Shown one piece after another: positions 42,754-51,182 of a DNA stretch of 64,000 nucleotides. Within the stretch, counting starts at the first letter, position 1; each line of letters begins with the position of its first letter. A model generated the notes under the pieces. It was not told where the DNA came from. It saw only the letters and a program-made list of their open reading frames with translations, and made no database searches. The DNA is from Arthrobacter sp. PM3 (GTDB lineage: Bacteria > Actinomycetota > Actinomycetes > Actinomycetales > Micrococcaceae): NCBI RefSeq assembly GCF_003352915.1, contig NZ_CP022314.1:1697272-1761271 (forward strand). Reading direction: 5' to 3'. The position numbers and the translations under genes are program-made.

Positions 42754-44367
42754 GTGTCTCAAGAAGTCCACAGCCCCGCCCGAGTCCAGGAGATTCACAA
42801 GCAGGCGGCCCGGCGCCGGACTTTTGCCGTCATTTCGCACCCCGACGCCGGTAAATCCACCCTCACCGAGGCGCTCGCGCTGCACGCGAAGGTGATCGGC
42901 ACGGCCGGTGCTTCCAGCGGCAAGGCCAACCGCAAGGAAACGGTCTCGGACTGGATGCAGATGGAAAAGGACCGCGGCATCTCGATCAGCTCCGCGGCGC
43001 TGCAGTTCGCCTACCGGGACACCGTCATCAACCTCCTGGACACCCCCGGCCACGCCGACTTCTCCGAGGACACGTACCGCGTGCTGGCGGCCGTGGACTG
43101 CGCGGTCATGCTGGTGGACGCTGCGAAGGGCCTGGAAACCCAGACCATGAAGCTCTTCGAGGTCTGCAAGCAGCGGAACCTGCCCATCATCACCGTGATC
43201 AACAAGTGGGACCGGCCCGGCCTGGACGCCCTGGCCCTCATGGACGAGATCACCGAGCGCACCGGCCTGCAGCCGATGCCGCTGACCTGGGCTGTGGGTA
43301 TCTCCGGCGACTTCCGCGGTGTCTGGGACCTGCGCAACTACCGTTTCGCGCAGTTCCAGCGCAACAATGCCGGCGCCAACATCGCCCTCACCGAATACTT
43401 CACCCCGGACGAGGCCGCCGCCAGCCAGGGCGATGACTGGTCCAACGCCGTCGACGAGGCCGGACTGGTCATCGAATCCAACCTGGCATTCGACGTCGAG
43501 GCCTTCCACGCCGGCAAGGCGACGCCGATTCTCTTCAGCTCGGCCGCGCTGAACTTCGGCGTGAAGGAAATCCTGGACGCCCTCGTGGACTTCGCCCCGC
43601 CCGCAGCCCCGCGCCCCGACGTCGACGGCGAGCCCCGCCCCGTCGATGCCCCGTTCGCCGGATTCGTCTTCAAGGTCCAGGCCGGGATGAACAAGGCCCA
43701 CCGGGACCACGTGGCCTTTATCCGCGTCTGCTCCGGCAGGTTCGAGCGCGGCATGGTGGTCACCCAGGGCCGGACCGGGAAGTCCTTCGCCACGAAGTAC
43801 GCCCAGCAGGTCTTCGGCCGCGAACGCGAAGTCATTGACGAGGCCTTCCCGGGCGACGTCGTGGGACTCGTGAACGCCTCCTCCCTGCGGGTGGGGGACA
43901 GTCTCTTCCTCGAGAACCCGGTGGAGTTCCCGGCGATCCCGCTGTTCGCCCCCGAACACTTCCAGGTGGCGCGGTCCAAGGACCCCAGCCGGTTCAAGCA
44001 GTTCCGCCGCGGCATAGAACAGCTCGAGCACGAGGGTGTCATCCAGGTGCTCCGCTCCGACATCCGCGGAGACCAGGCCCCCGTCCTTGCCGCAGTCGGA
44101 CCCATGCAGTTCGAGGTGGTCGAAGACCGCATGGCCCACGACTTCAGCGCCCCGATGCGGCTGGAACGCCTCCCGTACTCGATGGCCCGGATCTCGACGG
44201 CGGACGCCATGGCGGTTCTGGCCAACGTGCCCGGCGCCGAGGTGCTGCTGCGCTCCGACGGGGAATACCTGGCGCTGTTCAACGACGTCTGGGCCCTCCG
44301 CCGGATCGAAAAGAACCACCCGGACCTGACGCTTGTGCCGATCGGGACCCACAACCCCGCCAAATAG
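42754..44367 (+). CDS. prfC: Peptide chain release factor 3
   Basis: GTPase that recycles RF1 and RF2 from ribosomes after termination. The 537-residue protein has the G1 motif ISHPDAGKSTLTEAL, G2 region GISISSAALQFAY, G3 LLDTPGHADFSEDTYR and G4 VINKWDRPG, then domains 2 and 3 as in RF3 (QVARSKDPSRFKQFRRGIEQLEHEGVIQVL). It is distinguished from EF-G by this C-terminal part. The GTG start has only a weak GAAAG site. Confidence 0.94.
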   Translation: MSQEVHSPARVQEIHKQAARRRTFAVISHPDAGKSTLTEALALHAKVIGTAGASSGKANRKETVSDWMQMEKDRGISISSAALQFAYRDTVINLLDTPGHADFSEDTYRVLAAVDCAVMLVDAAKGLETQTMKLFEVCKQRNLPIITVINKWDRPGLDALALMDEITERTGLQPMPLTWAVGISGDFRGVWDLRNYRFAQFQRNNAGANIALTEYFTPDEAAASQGDDWSNAVDEAGLVIESNLAFDVEAFHAGKATPILFSSAALNFGVKEILDALVDFAPPAAPRPDVDGEPRPVDAPFAGFVFKVQAGMNKAHRDHVAFIRVCSGRFERGMVVTQGRTGKSFATKYAQQVFGREREVIDEAFPGDVVGLVNASSLRVGDSLFLENPVEFPAIPLFAPEHFQVARSKDPSRFKQFRRGIEQLEHEGVIQVLRSDIRGDQAPVLAAVGPMQFEVVEDRMAHDFSAPMRLERLPYSMARISTADAMAVLANVPGAEVLLRSDGEYLALFNDVWALRRIEKNHPDLTLVPIGTHNPAK

Positions 44368-44544
44368 CGGCAAAAAGCATCGGGACCTACGGGGAAAGAT
44401 GCCCGGAGCGTCTTCCTGAATCCGCTTTGCGCGTTATCATAAGTAACCTTGCTAATGCGGCAGGTGCCGGGGTCAGTTAACCGGCTGTGAACTGATCCGC
44501 CCGATTCCCGCGGCGGGCCCCGTGAGAGGGACCACGTAAAACTC

Positions 44545-45915
44545 TTGACACCAACTATGGACCCCGGTTTCCTGCTCAGCGGGCGCTACCGGATCGAAGA
44601 ACTCATTGGCCGGGGCAGCCAGTCCAGTGTGTACCGTGCCACGGACGAATCCCTGGGCCGCGAAGTAGCCGTCAAACTCTTCCGCGACGGCACCGTGGAC
44701 GAGGAACGGACCAGCCGGCAGCGTGATGAAGTGCGGATCCTCGCCGGCATGGCCCACCATGCCCTCGTGACTCTGTTCGACGCCGGAGCCGACGTCAGCG
44801 ACCCGGACCGCCGGCTTAGCTACCTCGTGATGGAGCTGGTCCGCGGCCCCGACCTCCGCCGCCGCGCGGCCGAAGGCCCGCTGTCCGCCGCCCACATGGC
44901 GCTGATCGGCCACGATCTCGCCGACGGACTGGCGCACATTCACGAGCAGGGCATCATCCACCGGGACGTCAAGCCTGCCAATATCCTGCTGGTGGACTAC
45001 AGCGCCGAGGACCGCCGGCCGCGCGCCAAGCTCAGCGACTTCGGCGTGGCCATCACCGTCCGGGAGAGCCACCACGGCGACCTCGACGACAGTTCGGGCA
45101 CGCCGGCCTACCTCAGCCCCGAACAGGCCGCTGGCGAGCCTGCCGTTCCCGCCAGCGACGTCTACTCGCTGGGACTGGTCCTGCTCGAGGGGCTGACCGG
45201 CAAGATGGCCTACCCCGGCGCCCCGCTCCAGTCCGCCCTTGCCCGGCTATTCGACGACCCGGACATTCCGGAGGGGCTCGCGCCTATGTGGGTGGCCCTG
45301 CTGACCTCGATGCTGAACCGGGACCCGGCGGCGCGGCCGCCGGCCCGCGAAGTATCCCTGGCCCTGCGCCAGGAGGCCATCAACTCCACCGGCCGGCACC
45401 GCAAGGACGCGGCGCCGCTGCTGACCGATGAAGAAGGGCGCATGCAGGCCGTCGAGCGGTACCGGATTCTGGATACCCCGGAGGACGGCGCCTTCAACCG
45501 CATCGCGGCGCTGGCCGCACGCATGTTCTCGGTGCCGGTGGCGATCGTCAGCGTGGTGGACCATGACCGCGTCTGGTTCAAGGCCCACCACGGCACGGAC
45601 GTCACGGAGATTGGCCGCGACCCGGGTCTGTGCGCCTCAGCCGTCCTGCAGGGCGAACCTTGGATTGTCCGGGACGCGCTAAAAGATCCCCGGACGCTTG
45701 CCAACCCGCTCGTGGCCGGCGCGTTCGGCCTGCAGTTCTATGCCGGGGTGCCGTTGCGCAGCCGGGATGGCTACAACCTGGGCACTTTCTGCATCCTGGA
45801 CCGCGAACCGCGCGAGTTCAGCGCCGAGGACATCTCCGCGCTGGAGGACTTGGCGGCACTGGTGATGCACGACCTGGAGCTCCGGCTGCACAGCCGGCAG
45901 GCGCTCGCCGGGTAA
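44545..45915 (+). CDS. Soluble serine/threonine protein kinase fused to a GAF domain
   Basis: Residues about 12-275 form a Hanks-type kinase: glycine loop LIGRGSQSSVYRA, Lys in VAVKLF, HRDVKPANILL, DFGVAI and the SPEQ version of APE. Residues about 295-455 form a GAF domain (MQAVERYRILDTPEDGAFNRIAAL, then VSVVDHDRVWFKAHHG, GLCASAVLQGEPWIVRDALKDPR) of the type often found in light- or redox-sensing proteins. There is no transmembrane helix and no PASTA repeat, unlike PknB. The start may be the TTG at 44545 or the ATG at 44557. It could be a cytoplasmic kinase controlled by a ligand; the ligand and targets are unknown. Confidence 0.88.
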   Translation: MTPTMDPGFLLSGRYRIEELIGRGSQSSVYRATDESLGREVAVKLFRDGTVDEERTSRQRDEVRILAGMAHHALVTLFDAGADVSDPDRRLSYLVMELVRGPDLRRRAAEGPLSAAHMALIGHDLADGLAHIHEQGIIHRDVKPANILLVDYSAEDRRPRAKLSDFGVAITVRESHHGDLDDSSGTPAYLSPEQAAGEPAVPASDVYSLGLVLLEGLTGKMAYPGAPLQSALARLFDDPDIPEGLAPMWVALLTSMLNRDPAARPPAREVSLALRQEAINSTGRHRKDAAPLLTDEEGRMQAVERYRILDTPEDGAFNRIAALAARMFSVPVAIVSVVDHDRVWFKAHHGTDVTEIGRDPGLCASAVLQGEPWIVRDALKDPRTLANPLVAGAFGLQFYAGVPLRSRDGYNLGTFCILDREPREFSAEDISALEDLAALVMHDLELRLHSRQALAG

Positions 45916-45948
45916 CCGGCCCGCACGAGGGTCCAGCGTCCGGCCGGC

Positions 45949-47157
45949 CTACCGGCGGCCGGCGTGCAGGGCCAGTTCCAGCTCAAAGCGTGCCGTGGGG
46001 TCCTCCAGGGCGTCGCCGAAGAGTTCGCGCAGCTGCGCGGCCCGGTAGCCGACGGTCTGCGGGTGGATCCCGAGTTCGGCCGCCACCGGCGCCCGCTGGC
46101 CCCAGTGGCGCAGCCAGGAGAGCAGGGTTTCGGAGAGCCGCTCGCGTTGAGCCGGCTTGAGCCCTTCCAGCGGCGCGAGCCGGCGGTTGGCAAGTTCGGT
46201 GATCGCCGACGGTTCAGCCCCAAGAATCACCTGCGCCAGGTGCTCGTCGGCCCAGATCGGAGGATCCTCCGGCCCCTCGCGCGGAGGCAGTGCAGAGGCC
46301 GCCAGCACGGCCAGCCGCAGCGAATCCGGGACCTTTTCCCAACCGCCGGCCGGCCCCACGGACGCGCCGCGCCCCTTCAACGCGCGGTCCAGCTCCGCCC
46401 GTCCAGCCCGGGATTTCCGGGCCGGAACCAAGGCCACGACGTCGGTCTCGCGCTCAATCACCAAGGTTCCGGCCCCGAGCCGCAGCCGCAGCCCGGCCGC
46501 CCGGTCCAGCGGGAGGGTCACCACCACCATCCGCTGCGGCAGGGACCAGTCCGCCATGGCGGCCTGCTGACGGAGGGCCGCTTCGTCGGCCTGGCCGAGC
46601 AGGAGCAGGTCCAGCAGCTCGGTGCGCCGCCGGTCCACCGCGCCGGCGCGTTCGGACTGTTCGAAGGCGTACGCCTCCGCGCTCACTGCCGAGAGTTCGT
46701 CGATGTAGGCAAGGATCGATTCGCCCAGGTCCACGACGACACCCTGGCCCAGATGATGCTCCACCGAAACCTTGGACATCTCCCGGAAGGTGACGCGGGC
46801 GCCCATACGATACGCGCTCAGCAACGCATCCATGCTCCGGCCCTGCCGGAACTCGCCGCTGCCCAGACCGGCCACCAGGTCCCGGCTTTCCTGGGACAGC
46901 GCCGGCAGCCGCGTGCCGGGCAGCTGCAGGAACCGGTCCAGCGCCGCGGCCACACCGCGCCGCAGGCCGCGGCCGAAGCGCCCCTCGATCGGCCTGGCGT
47001 AGGCGGGAACGAGCTGCGGGACGGCCTCGATGATGGCCTCGACAATGCCGGGCATCCTGGGGCGGAGCATGTCGCTGACCTCGCGGGGCAGCGCCAGCCA
47101 CGGCGGATCGTAGGCGGGGACGGTGCCGGCAGGCTCCCGGGCGGGTGAGGCGTTCAT
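45949..47157 (-). CDS. PucR-family transcriptional regulator
   Basis: A 402-residue regulator with an N-terminal helical region (residues about 1-165, VSDMLRPRMPGIVEAIIEAVPQLV and SAYRMGARVTFREMSKVSVEHH), a middle GGDEF-like or sensory part, and a C-terminal PucR helix-turn-helix at about 335-395 (RLSETLLSWLRHWGQRAPVAAELGIHPQTVGYRAAQLREL). It is divergent from the ferredoxin reductase/desaturase pair, with 97 bp between starts, so control of that pair is likely. It is convergent with the kinase-GAF gene. Confidence 0.88.
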   Translation of the reverse strand: MNASPAREPAGTVPAYDPPWLALPREVSDMLRPRMPGIVEAIIEAVPQLVPAYARPIEGRFGRGLRRGVAAALDRFLQLPGTRLPALSQESRDLVAGLGSGEFRQGRSMDALLSAYRMGARVTFREMSKVSVEHHLGQGVVVDLGESILAYIDELSAVSAEAYAFEQSERAGAVDRRRTELLDLLLLGQADEAALRQQAAMADWSLPQRMVVVTLPLDRAAGLRLRLGAGTLVIERETDVVALVPARKSRAGRAELDRALKGRGASVGPAGGWEKVPDSLRLAVLAASALPPREGPEDPPIWADEHLAQVILGAEPSAITELANRRLAPLEGLKPAQRERLSETLLSWLRHWGQRAPVAAELGIHPQTVGYRAAQLRELFGDALEDPTARFELELALHAGRR

Positions 47158-47242
47158 GAAAAATCCAAAGTGTTGTTGCGGAGAGATAGTTTTCTAGAGT
47201 CGATCGTATGCCTTGGGTGAAGAAGTATGACGTCCGCTGACA

Positions 47243-47254
47243 TAAGCTTGGTAA
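47243..47254 (+). promoter_or_regulatory. Putative leaderless promoter of the ferredoxin reductase gene
   Basis: TAAGCT (47243-47248) ends 6 nt before the ATG at 47255. It lies within the 97-bp gap shared with the divergent PucR-type gene. Confidence 0.5.
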
Positions 47255-48337
47255 ATGATCCGGCTCCGTAAGCTGGCGCGCGCCGCATCTCTACTGACCA
47301 CCCCCTTAGCTCCAGAAGATATTCTGTCGCTCTTCAACCCTGTGTTCTCCGCCCGCCAATTGCGCGGCGTGGTCACCCGGGTGGTCCCGGAAACGGCCGA
47401 TTCCGCCACCATTTTCTTCCGTCCCGGCCGCGGCTGGCAAGCGCATCTTGCCGGCCAGTGGGCCAGAATCGGCGTCGAACTCGACGGCGTCCGCCACTGG
47501 CGGTCTTATTCGCTGAGCGCCCCTGCCGGCCAGGACCCCGCAATCACCGTTACTGATATGGGCGCCGTTTCCGGGGCCCTCGTGCGCAACACCAAACCCG
47601 GCGACGTCCTGTTTCTGGCGCCCCCGCAGGGCGACTTTATCTTGCCGGAGCACCCTCGCCCGCTGCTCATGCTGACCGCGGGCAGCGGAATCACGCCGGT
47701 GATGTCGATGATCCGTACCTTGGTCCCGCACCGTCCCGATGCCGACGTCGTGCTCATCCACACCGCGCGCACCGCCGCGGACTTTATCTTCCGTGAAGAA
47801 CTCGCCGAACTCGCCGACCAGTTCCCCAACTTCCGCGTCGAGCAATGGTTCACCAGCGAGAACGGCCGGCTGGACTTTACCTCCGCAGGTGACCTCGACC
47901 GCCTCTGCCCGGACTGGCGCCAGCGCGCCGCCTACGCGTGCGGCCCCGAAGAGTTCCTCAATGACACCGAGGCGCTTTGGGAGGCAGAGGCCGTCGACGC
48001 CCCGCCGGCCGAAACAGCCCCGCCGGGCACCCTGACCATTGAACGCTTCACCGCCACCCTCGCCGCGGGTGCCGGGCACGACGGCGGGCTGGTCACCTTC
48101 GAAGCCTCCGACCGTGAAGTCGAAGCCGACGGCGACACCCCGCTGCTGGACGTCGGCGAAGACGCCGGGGTCCTCATGCCCAGCGGCTGCCGCATGGGCA
48201 TCTGCCACAGCTGCCTCATCCCGCTGCGGGCCGGCCACGTCAGGGACCTCCGCACGGGCGAGGTCCACGGCGAGCCGGGCCAACTAATCCAGACGTGCGT
48301 GTCGGCAGCCGCCGGCCCCGTTAACCTCGACCTCTGA
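47255..48337 (+). CDS. Ferredoxin reductase with C-terminal [2Fe-2S] domain
   Basis: A 360-residue flavoprotein: FAD-binding domain (HWRSYSLSAPAG, about residues 85-96), NAD(P)-binding domain (LLMLTAGSGITPVMSMIRTL), and a plant-type [2Fe-2S] domain with ligands in PSGCRMGICHSC and LIQTCVSAAAG. It resembles the mycobacterial Rv3230c oxidoreductase that feeds electrons to the DesA3 acyl-CoA desaturase. The next gene, 13 bp downstream, is such a desaturase, which supports the same role here. Confidence 0.9.
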   Translation: MIRLRKLARAASLLTTPLAPEDILSLFNPVFSARQLRGVVTRVVPETADSATIFFRPGRGWQAHLAGQWARIGVELDGVRHWRSYSLSAPAGQDPAITVTDMGAVSGALVRNTKPGDVLFLAPPQGDFILPEHPRPLLMLTAGSGITPVMSMIRTLVPHRPDADVVLIHTARTAADFIFREELAELADQFPNFRVEQWFTSENGRLDFTSAGDLDRLCPDWRQRAAYACGPEEFLNDTEALWEAEAVDAPPAETAPPGTLTIERFTATLAAGAGHDGGLVTFEASDREVEADGDTPLLDVGEDAGVLMPSGCRMGICHSCLIPLRAGHVRDLRTGEVHGEPGQLIQTCVSAAAGPVNLDL

Positions 48338-48350
48338 GGAGCACCACCGC

Positions 48351-49583
48351 ATGACGATTGTTTCCAACAAGCCGGACCTTTCCGACACCGACTTCGACGC
48401 CGCTACTGGCGCCGACGCTGAGAACGCCGCCGATACCGCCGTGGCGGCGGCGGGAGCGGCAGCGAAGAAGCGGCCCGGCGCCCTCGCCGAAACCGGCAGC
48501 CCGCTCTTACGGCCGCCGGCGGCGGCGCACCTCTCCGACGAGCAAGTTGCGGAGCTGGGGCGTGAACTCGACGCCATCCGCGACGACATCCTCGCCAAGC
48601 GCGGCGCATCGGACGCGGCCTACATCCGCCGCCTGATCAAGATCCAGCGCGGCCTGGAGCTCTCGGGCCGCGCATTGCTCCTCATGGGCCGCAAGAAGCC
48701 CGCCTGGATCGCCGGCACCACGCTGCTGAGCTTCGCCAAGATCCTGGAAAACATGGAACTGGGGCACAACATCCTGCACGGCCAGTGGGACTGGATGCGC
48801 GACCCGGACATCCACTCCACCACGTGGGAATGGGACTTTGTCACCCCCGCGCGCTCCTGGCAGCACACCCACAACGACCTCCACCACCGCTGGACCAACG
48901 TGGTCGGCAAGGACAACGACATCGGATACAACCTCCTGCGGATGGACCCGGACCAGAAATGGACGCCGTTCAACCTGGGCAATCCGTTGTACAACGCGCT
49001 GCTGGCACCGGTCTTCGAGTGGGGCATCGCGATTTACGACCTCGAACTGGTCGAATACCAGGAGGGCAAGAAGTCGAAGGAAGCCCTCGTCAAGGACCTG
49101 AAGGCTCTCGGCCGCAAGGCCCTGAAGCAGTTCACCAAGGATTACGCCGCCACGCCCGCGGTCGCTATGCTGACCGGCTCCGGCAAGCAGGCCCTATACG
49201 GCACCCTGACCGCGAACGCCGTCCGCAACGTGTGGGCGCATGCCGTGATTTTCTGCGGCCACTTCCCGGAGGGCACTGACACCTTCACCGAGGAGATGGT
49301 GGACGGCGAGACCCGCGGCGACTGGTACGTGCGGCAGATGATCGGTTCGGCCAACATCTCCGGCTCCAGGTTCATGCACCTCATGTCCGGCAACCTCTCG
49401 CACCAGATTGAACACCACCTGTTCCCGGACCTGCCGTCGAACCGCTATGCGGAGGTGGCCCCGAAAGTGCAGGAGATCTGCAAGCGCTACGGCCTGCCGT
49501 ACACCACCGGTCCGTTGCTGAAGCAGGTCGGCTCCACCTGGGGCAAGATCTTCAAGCTGGCCCTGCCCCCGAAGAAAGCCTAG
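48351..49583 (+). CDS. Membrane fatty-acid (acyl-CoA) desaturase
   Basis: A 410-residue di-iron desaturase resembling mycobacterial DesA3. Three His boxes are visible: GHNILHGQWDW, HTHNDLHHRW and LSHQIEHHLFPDLPSNRY. Such enzymes insert a cis double bond (delta-9 in DesA3) into acyl chains using O2 and electrons from the reductase encoded just upstream. The first 65 residues are Ala-rich and variable. AGGAGCACCACCGC precedes the ATG. Expected use is in adjusting membrane fluidity, for instance in cold; this is inference. Confidence 0.9.
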   Translation: MTIVSNKPDLSDTDFDAATGADAENAADTAVAAAGAAAKKRPGALAETGSPLLRPPAAAHLSDEQVAELGRELDAIRDDILAKRGASDAAYIRRLIKIQRGLELSGRALLLMGRKKPAWIAGTTLLSFAKILENMELGHNILHGQWDWMRDPDIHSTTWEWDFVTPARSWQHTHNDLHHRWTNVVGKDNDIGYNLLRMDPDQKWTPFNLGNPLYNALLAPVFEWGIAIYDLELVEYQEGKKSKEALVKDLKALGRKALKQFTKDYAATPAVAMLTGSGKQALYGTLTANAVRNVWAHAVIFCGHFPEGTDTFTEEMVDGETRGDWYVRQMIGSANISGSRFMHLMSGNLSHQIEHHLFPDLPSNRYAEVAPKVQEICKRYGLPYTTGPLLKQVGSTWGKIFKLALPPKKA

Positions 49584-49715
49584 GCCGCACGGCGCGGGCC
49601 GCCGGGCCCAAGGCTATCCGTTGAAGGCTGCCACGGCGCGCCCCCGCCTGCGTCGAACGAATATTCAACCAGCCGCCGTACCCTACAGTGGACGCAATCA
49701 CTGAGGGGGGCCCAC

Positions 49716-50480
49716 ATGGCATGTGCCGGTTGCACGACATCTTCACCGCTTGGCTTTGATTTCAGCATGGCTTTCCAGCCGATCTATGACGCCGTCGCAG
49801 GCCGGGTGTGGGGATACGAGGCACTGGTCCGGGGCTTATCGGGCGAGGGGGCTTATGAGGTCCTGTCCAAGGTCTCGCCGGAACAGCGGTATCGGTTCGA
49901 CCAGGCCTGCCGCGTCAAGGCGATCGAGCTGGCGTCGCGCCTGTTTCCCGCCGGTGAGGATCTGATGCTGTCGATCAATTTCATGCCGAATGCGGTGTAC
50001 GAACCGGCTGCCTGCCTGCGCGCGACGCTGCTGGCGGCCGGGCGGTGCAGCTTTCCGACGTCGTCCATCATGTTCGAGTTCACGGAAAACGAGGAGGTCT
50101 CGGACACCGCCCACCTCACAAACATCATCACCGAATACCGCAAGCATGGTTTCACCACCGCCATCGACGACTTCGGTGCTGGCCATGCGGGGCTGGGCCT
50201 CCTGGTTGATTTCCAGCCGGACCTGATCAAGATCGACATGAAGCTCATCCGGGACATCGACACCAGCCCGGCCCGCCGGGCCGTCGTGGCTGGCATCGTC
50301 GGCATCGCGAAGGAGCTCGAGGTCACCGTACTCGCGGAAGGCATCGAGAGTGAGGCGGAGTTCCTGGGCCTGAGCGCAGCCGGCATCCGCCTGTTCCAGG
50401 GCTACTGGTTTGGGAAGCCGGCATTCGAGGAGCTTCCGCAAGTGCGTCCCGCTGTTTTGGGCGCGGCCGCCGTCGGTTAG
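49716..50480 (+). CDS. Stand-alone EAL-domain protein (c-di-GMP phosphodiesterase)
   Basis: A 254-residue protein, almost all one EAL domain: YEALVRG, the metal-binding Asn in LSINFMPNA, FEFTENE, AIDDFGAGHAG, DLIKIDMKLIRDI, VLAEGIESEAEF and FQGYWFGKP. All expected catalytic residues seem present, so hydrolysis of c-di-GMP is likely. There is no GGDEF, transmembrane or standard sensor domain, only a short N-terminus with two Cys (MACAGCTTSS). The ATG at 49716 follows GAGGGGGG closely. Confidence 0.85.
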   Translation: MACAGCTTSSPLGFDFSMAFQPIYDAVAGRVWGYEALVRGLSGEGAYEVLSKVSPEQRYRFDQACRVKAIELASRLFPAGEDLMLSINFMPNAVYEPAACLRATLLAAGRCSFPTSSIMFEFTENEEVSDTAHLTNIITEYRKHGFTTAIDDFGAGHAGLGLLVDFQPDLIKIDMKLIRDIDTSPARRAVVAGIVGIAKELEVTVLAEGIESEAEFLGLSAAGIRLFQGYWFGKPAFEELPQVRPAVLGAAAVG

Positions 50481-50530
50481 CGCGCGGGCGCCACGGCAAA
50501 TTCGCACCCGCCTGCCGCGGCAGGCAGCGC

Positions 50531-51166
50531 TCAGGGCTTGCTCGCTGCCCCCAGGACATGCGCCAGCCGCGGATTGCCCGGGAGGACGGAGTAGCCGAAG
50601 CGCTCCAGGTCCTGCACGGTGAGGCCCGCCCCGGCAATGAGCGCGGCGGTGTCGCGGTTGGGGTGGCACCCGCCCGCCATCCTGCTCCACAGTGGTGCGG
50701 CCAGATCCTCGACGGCCGCCACCACGCGGTGGGCCGAACGGACGTGCTCATAGAACAGCAGCAGACCGCCGGGCCGAAGGACCCGGACCACCTCCGCCAG
50801 GGCGGCAGCCGGGTCCGGCACGCTGCACAGCACCAGGCTGGAGACGACGACGTCCACCGAACCGTCCGCGGCGGGCAGCGACTCCGCCACCCCGTCCTTC
50901 ACGGTCACCGGTACGGGCGCCTTGCCGGCGGCGGCTTGGGCCAGCTTCCGGAGCGTGGGGTCCGGTTCAAGGGCCAGGACGCCCGTCACCGCGGCAGGGT
51001 AAAAAGGGAAGGTGGCCCCGTAGCCTGCGCCGATTTCGACGACAACGCCGTGCGCGCCCGCCAGGAGGCGCCGCCGGTGCTCCGCCGCCCCGCGGGCGTC
51101 CATCCGCGGACCCATCCGGGCGAAACGTGCTCCGAACGATGAGCCGCGGGGCGTTGATTCAGGCAT
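50531..51166 (-). CDS. Class I SAM-dependent methyltransferase
   Basis: A 211-residue enzyme with the Rossmann SAM motif GVVVEIGAGYGATFPFYP, LALEPDPTLRKLA (acidic ribose-binding residue), DVVVSSLVLCSVPD and VLRPGGLLLFYEHVRS. The fold places it with UbiE/Coq5-like or menaquinone-like methyltransferases; the acceptor is unknown. The ATG at 51166 follows GAGGAG by 8 nt; a longer frame to 51232 runs into the copper ATPase gene. It follows that gene by 16 bp and is probably cotranscribed. Confidence 0.85.
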   Translation of the reverse strand: MPESTPRGSSFGARFARMGPRMDARGAAEHRRRLLAGAHGVVVEIGAGYGATFPFYPAAVTGVLALEPDPTLRKLAQAAAGKAPVPVTVKDGVAESLPAADGSVDVVVSSLVLCSVPDPAAALAEVVRVLRPGGLLLFYEHVRSAHRVVAAVEDLAAPLWSRMAGGCHPNRDTAALIAGAGLTVQDLERFGYSVLPGNPRLAHVLGAASKP

Positions 51167-51182
51167 CGGCAATCTCCTCGGG

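Noticed and set aside
42517..44373. A 618-codon open frame opposite prfC
   Set aside because: Antisense shadow of prfC with no recognisable motif.
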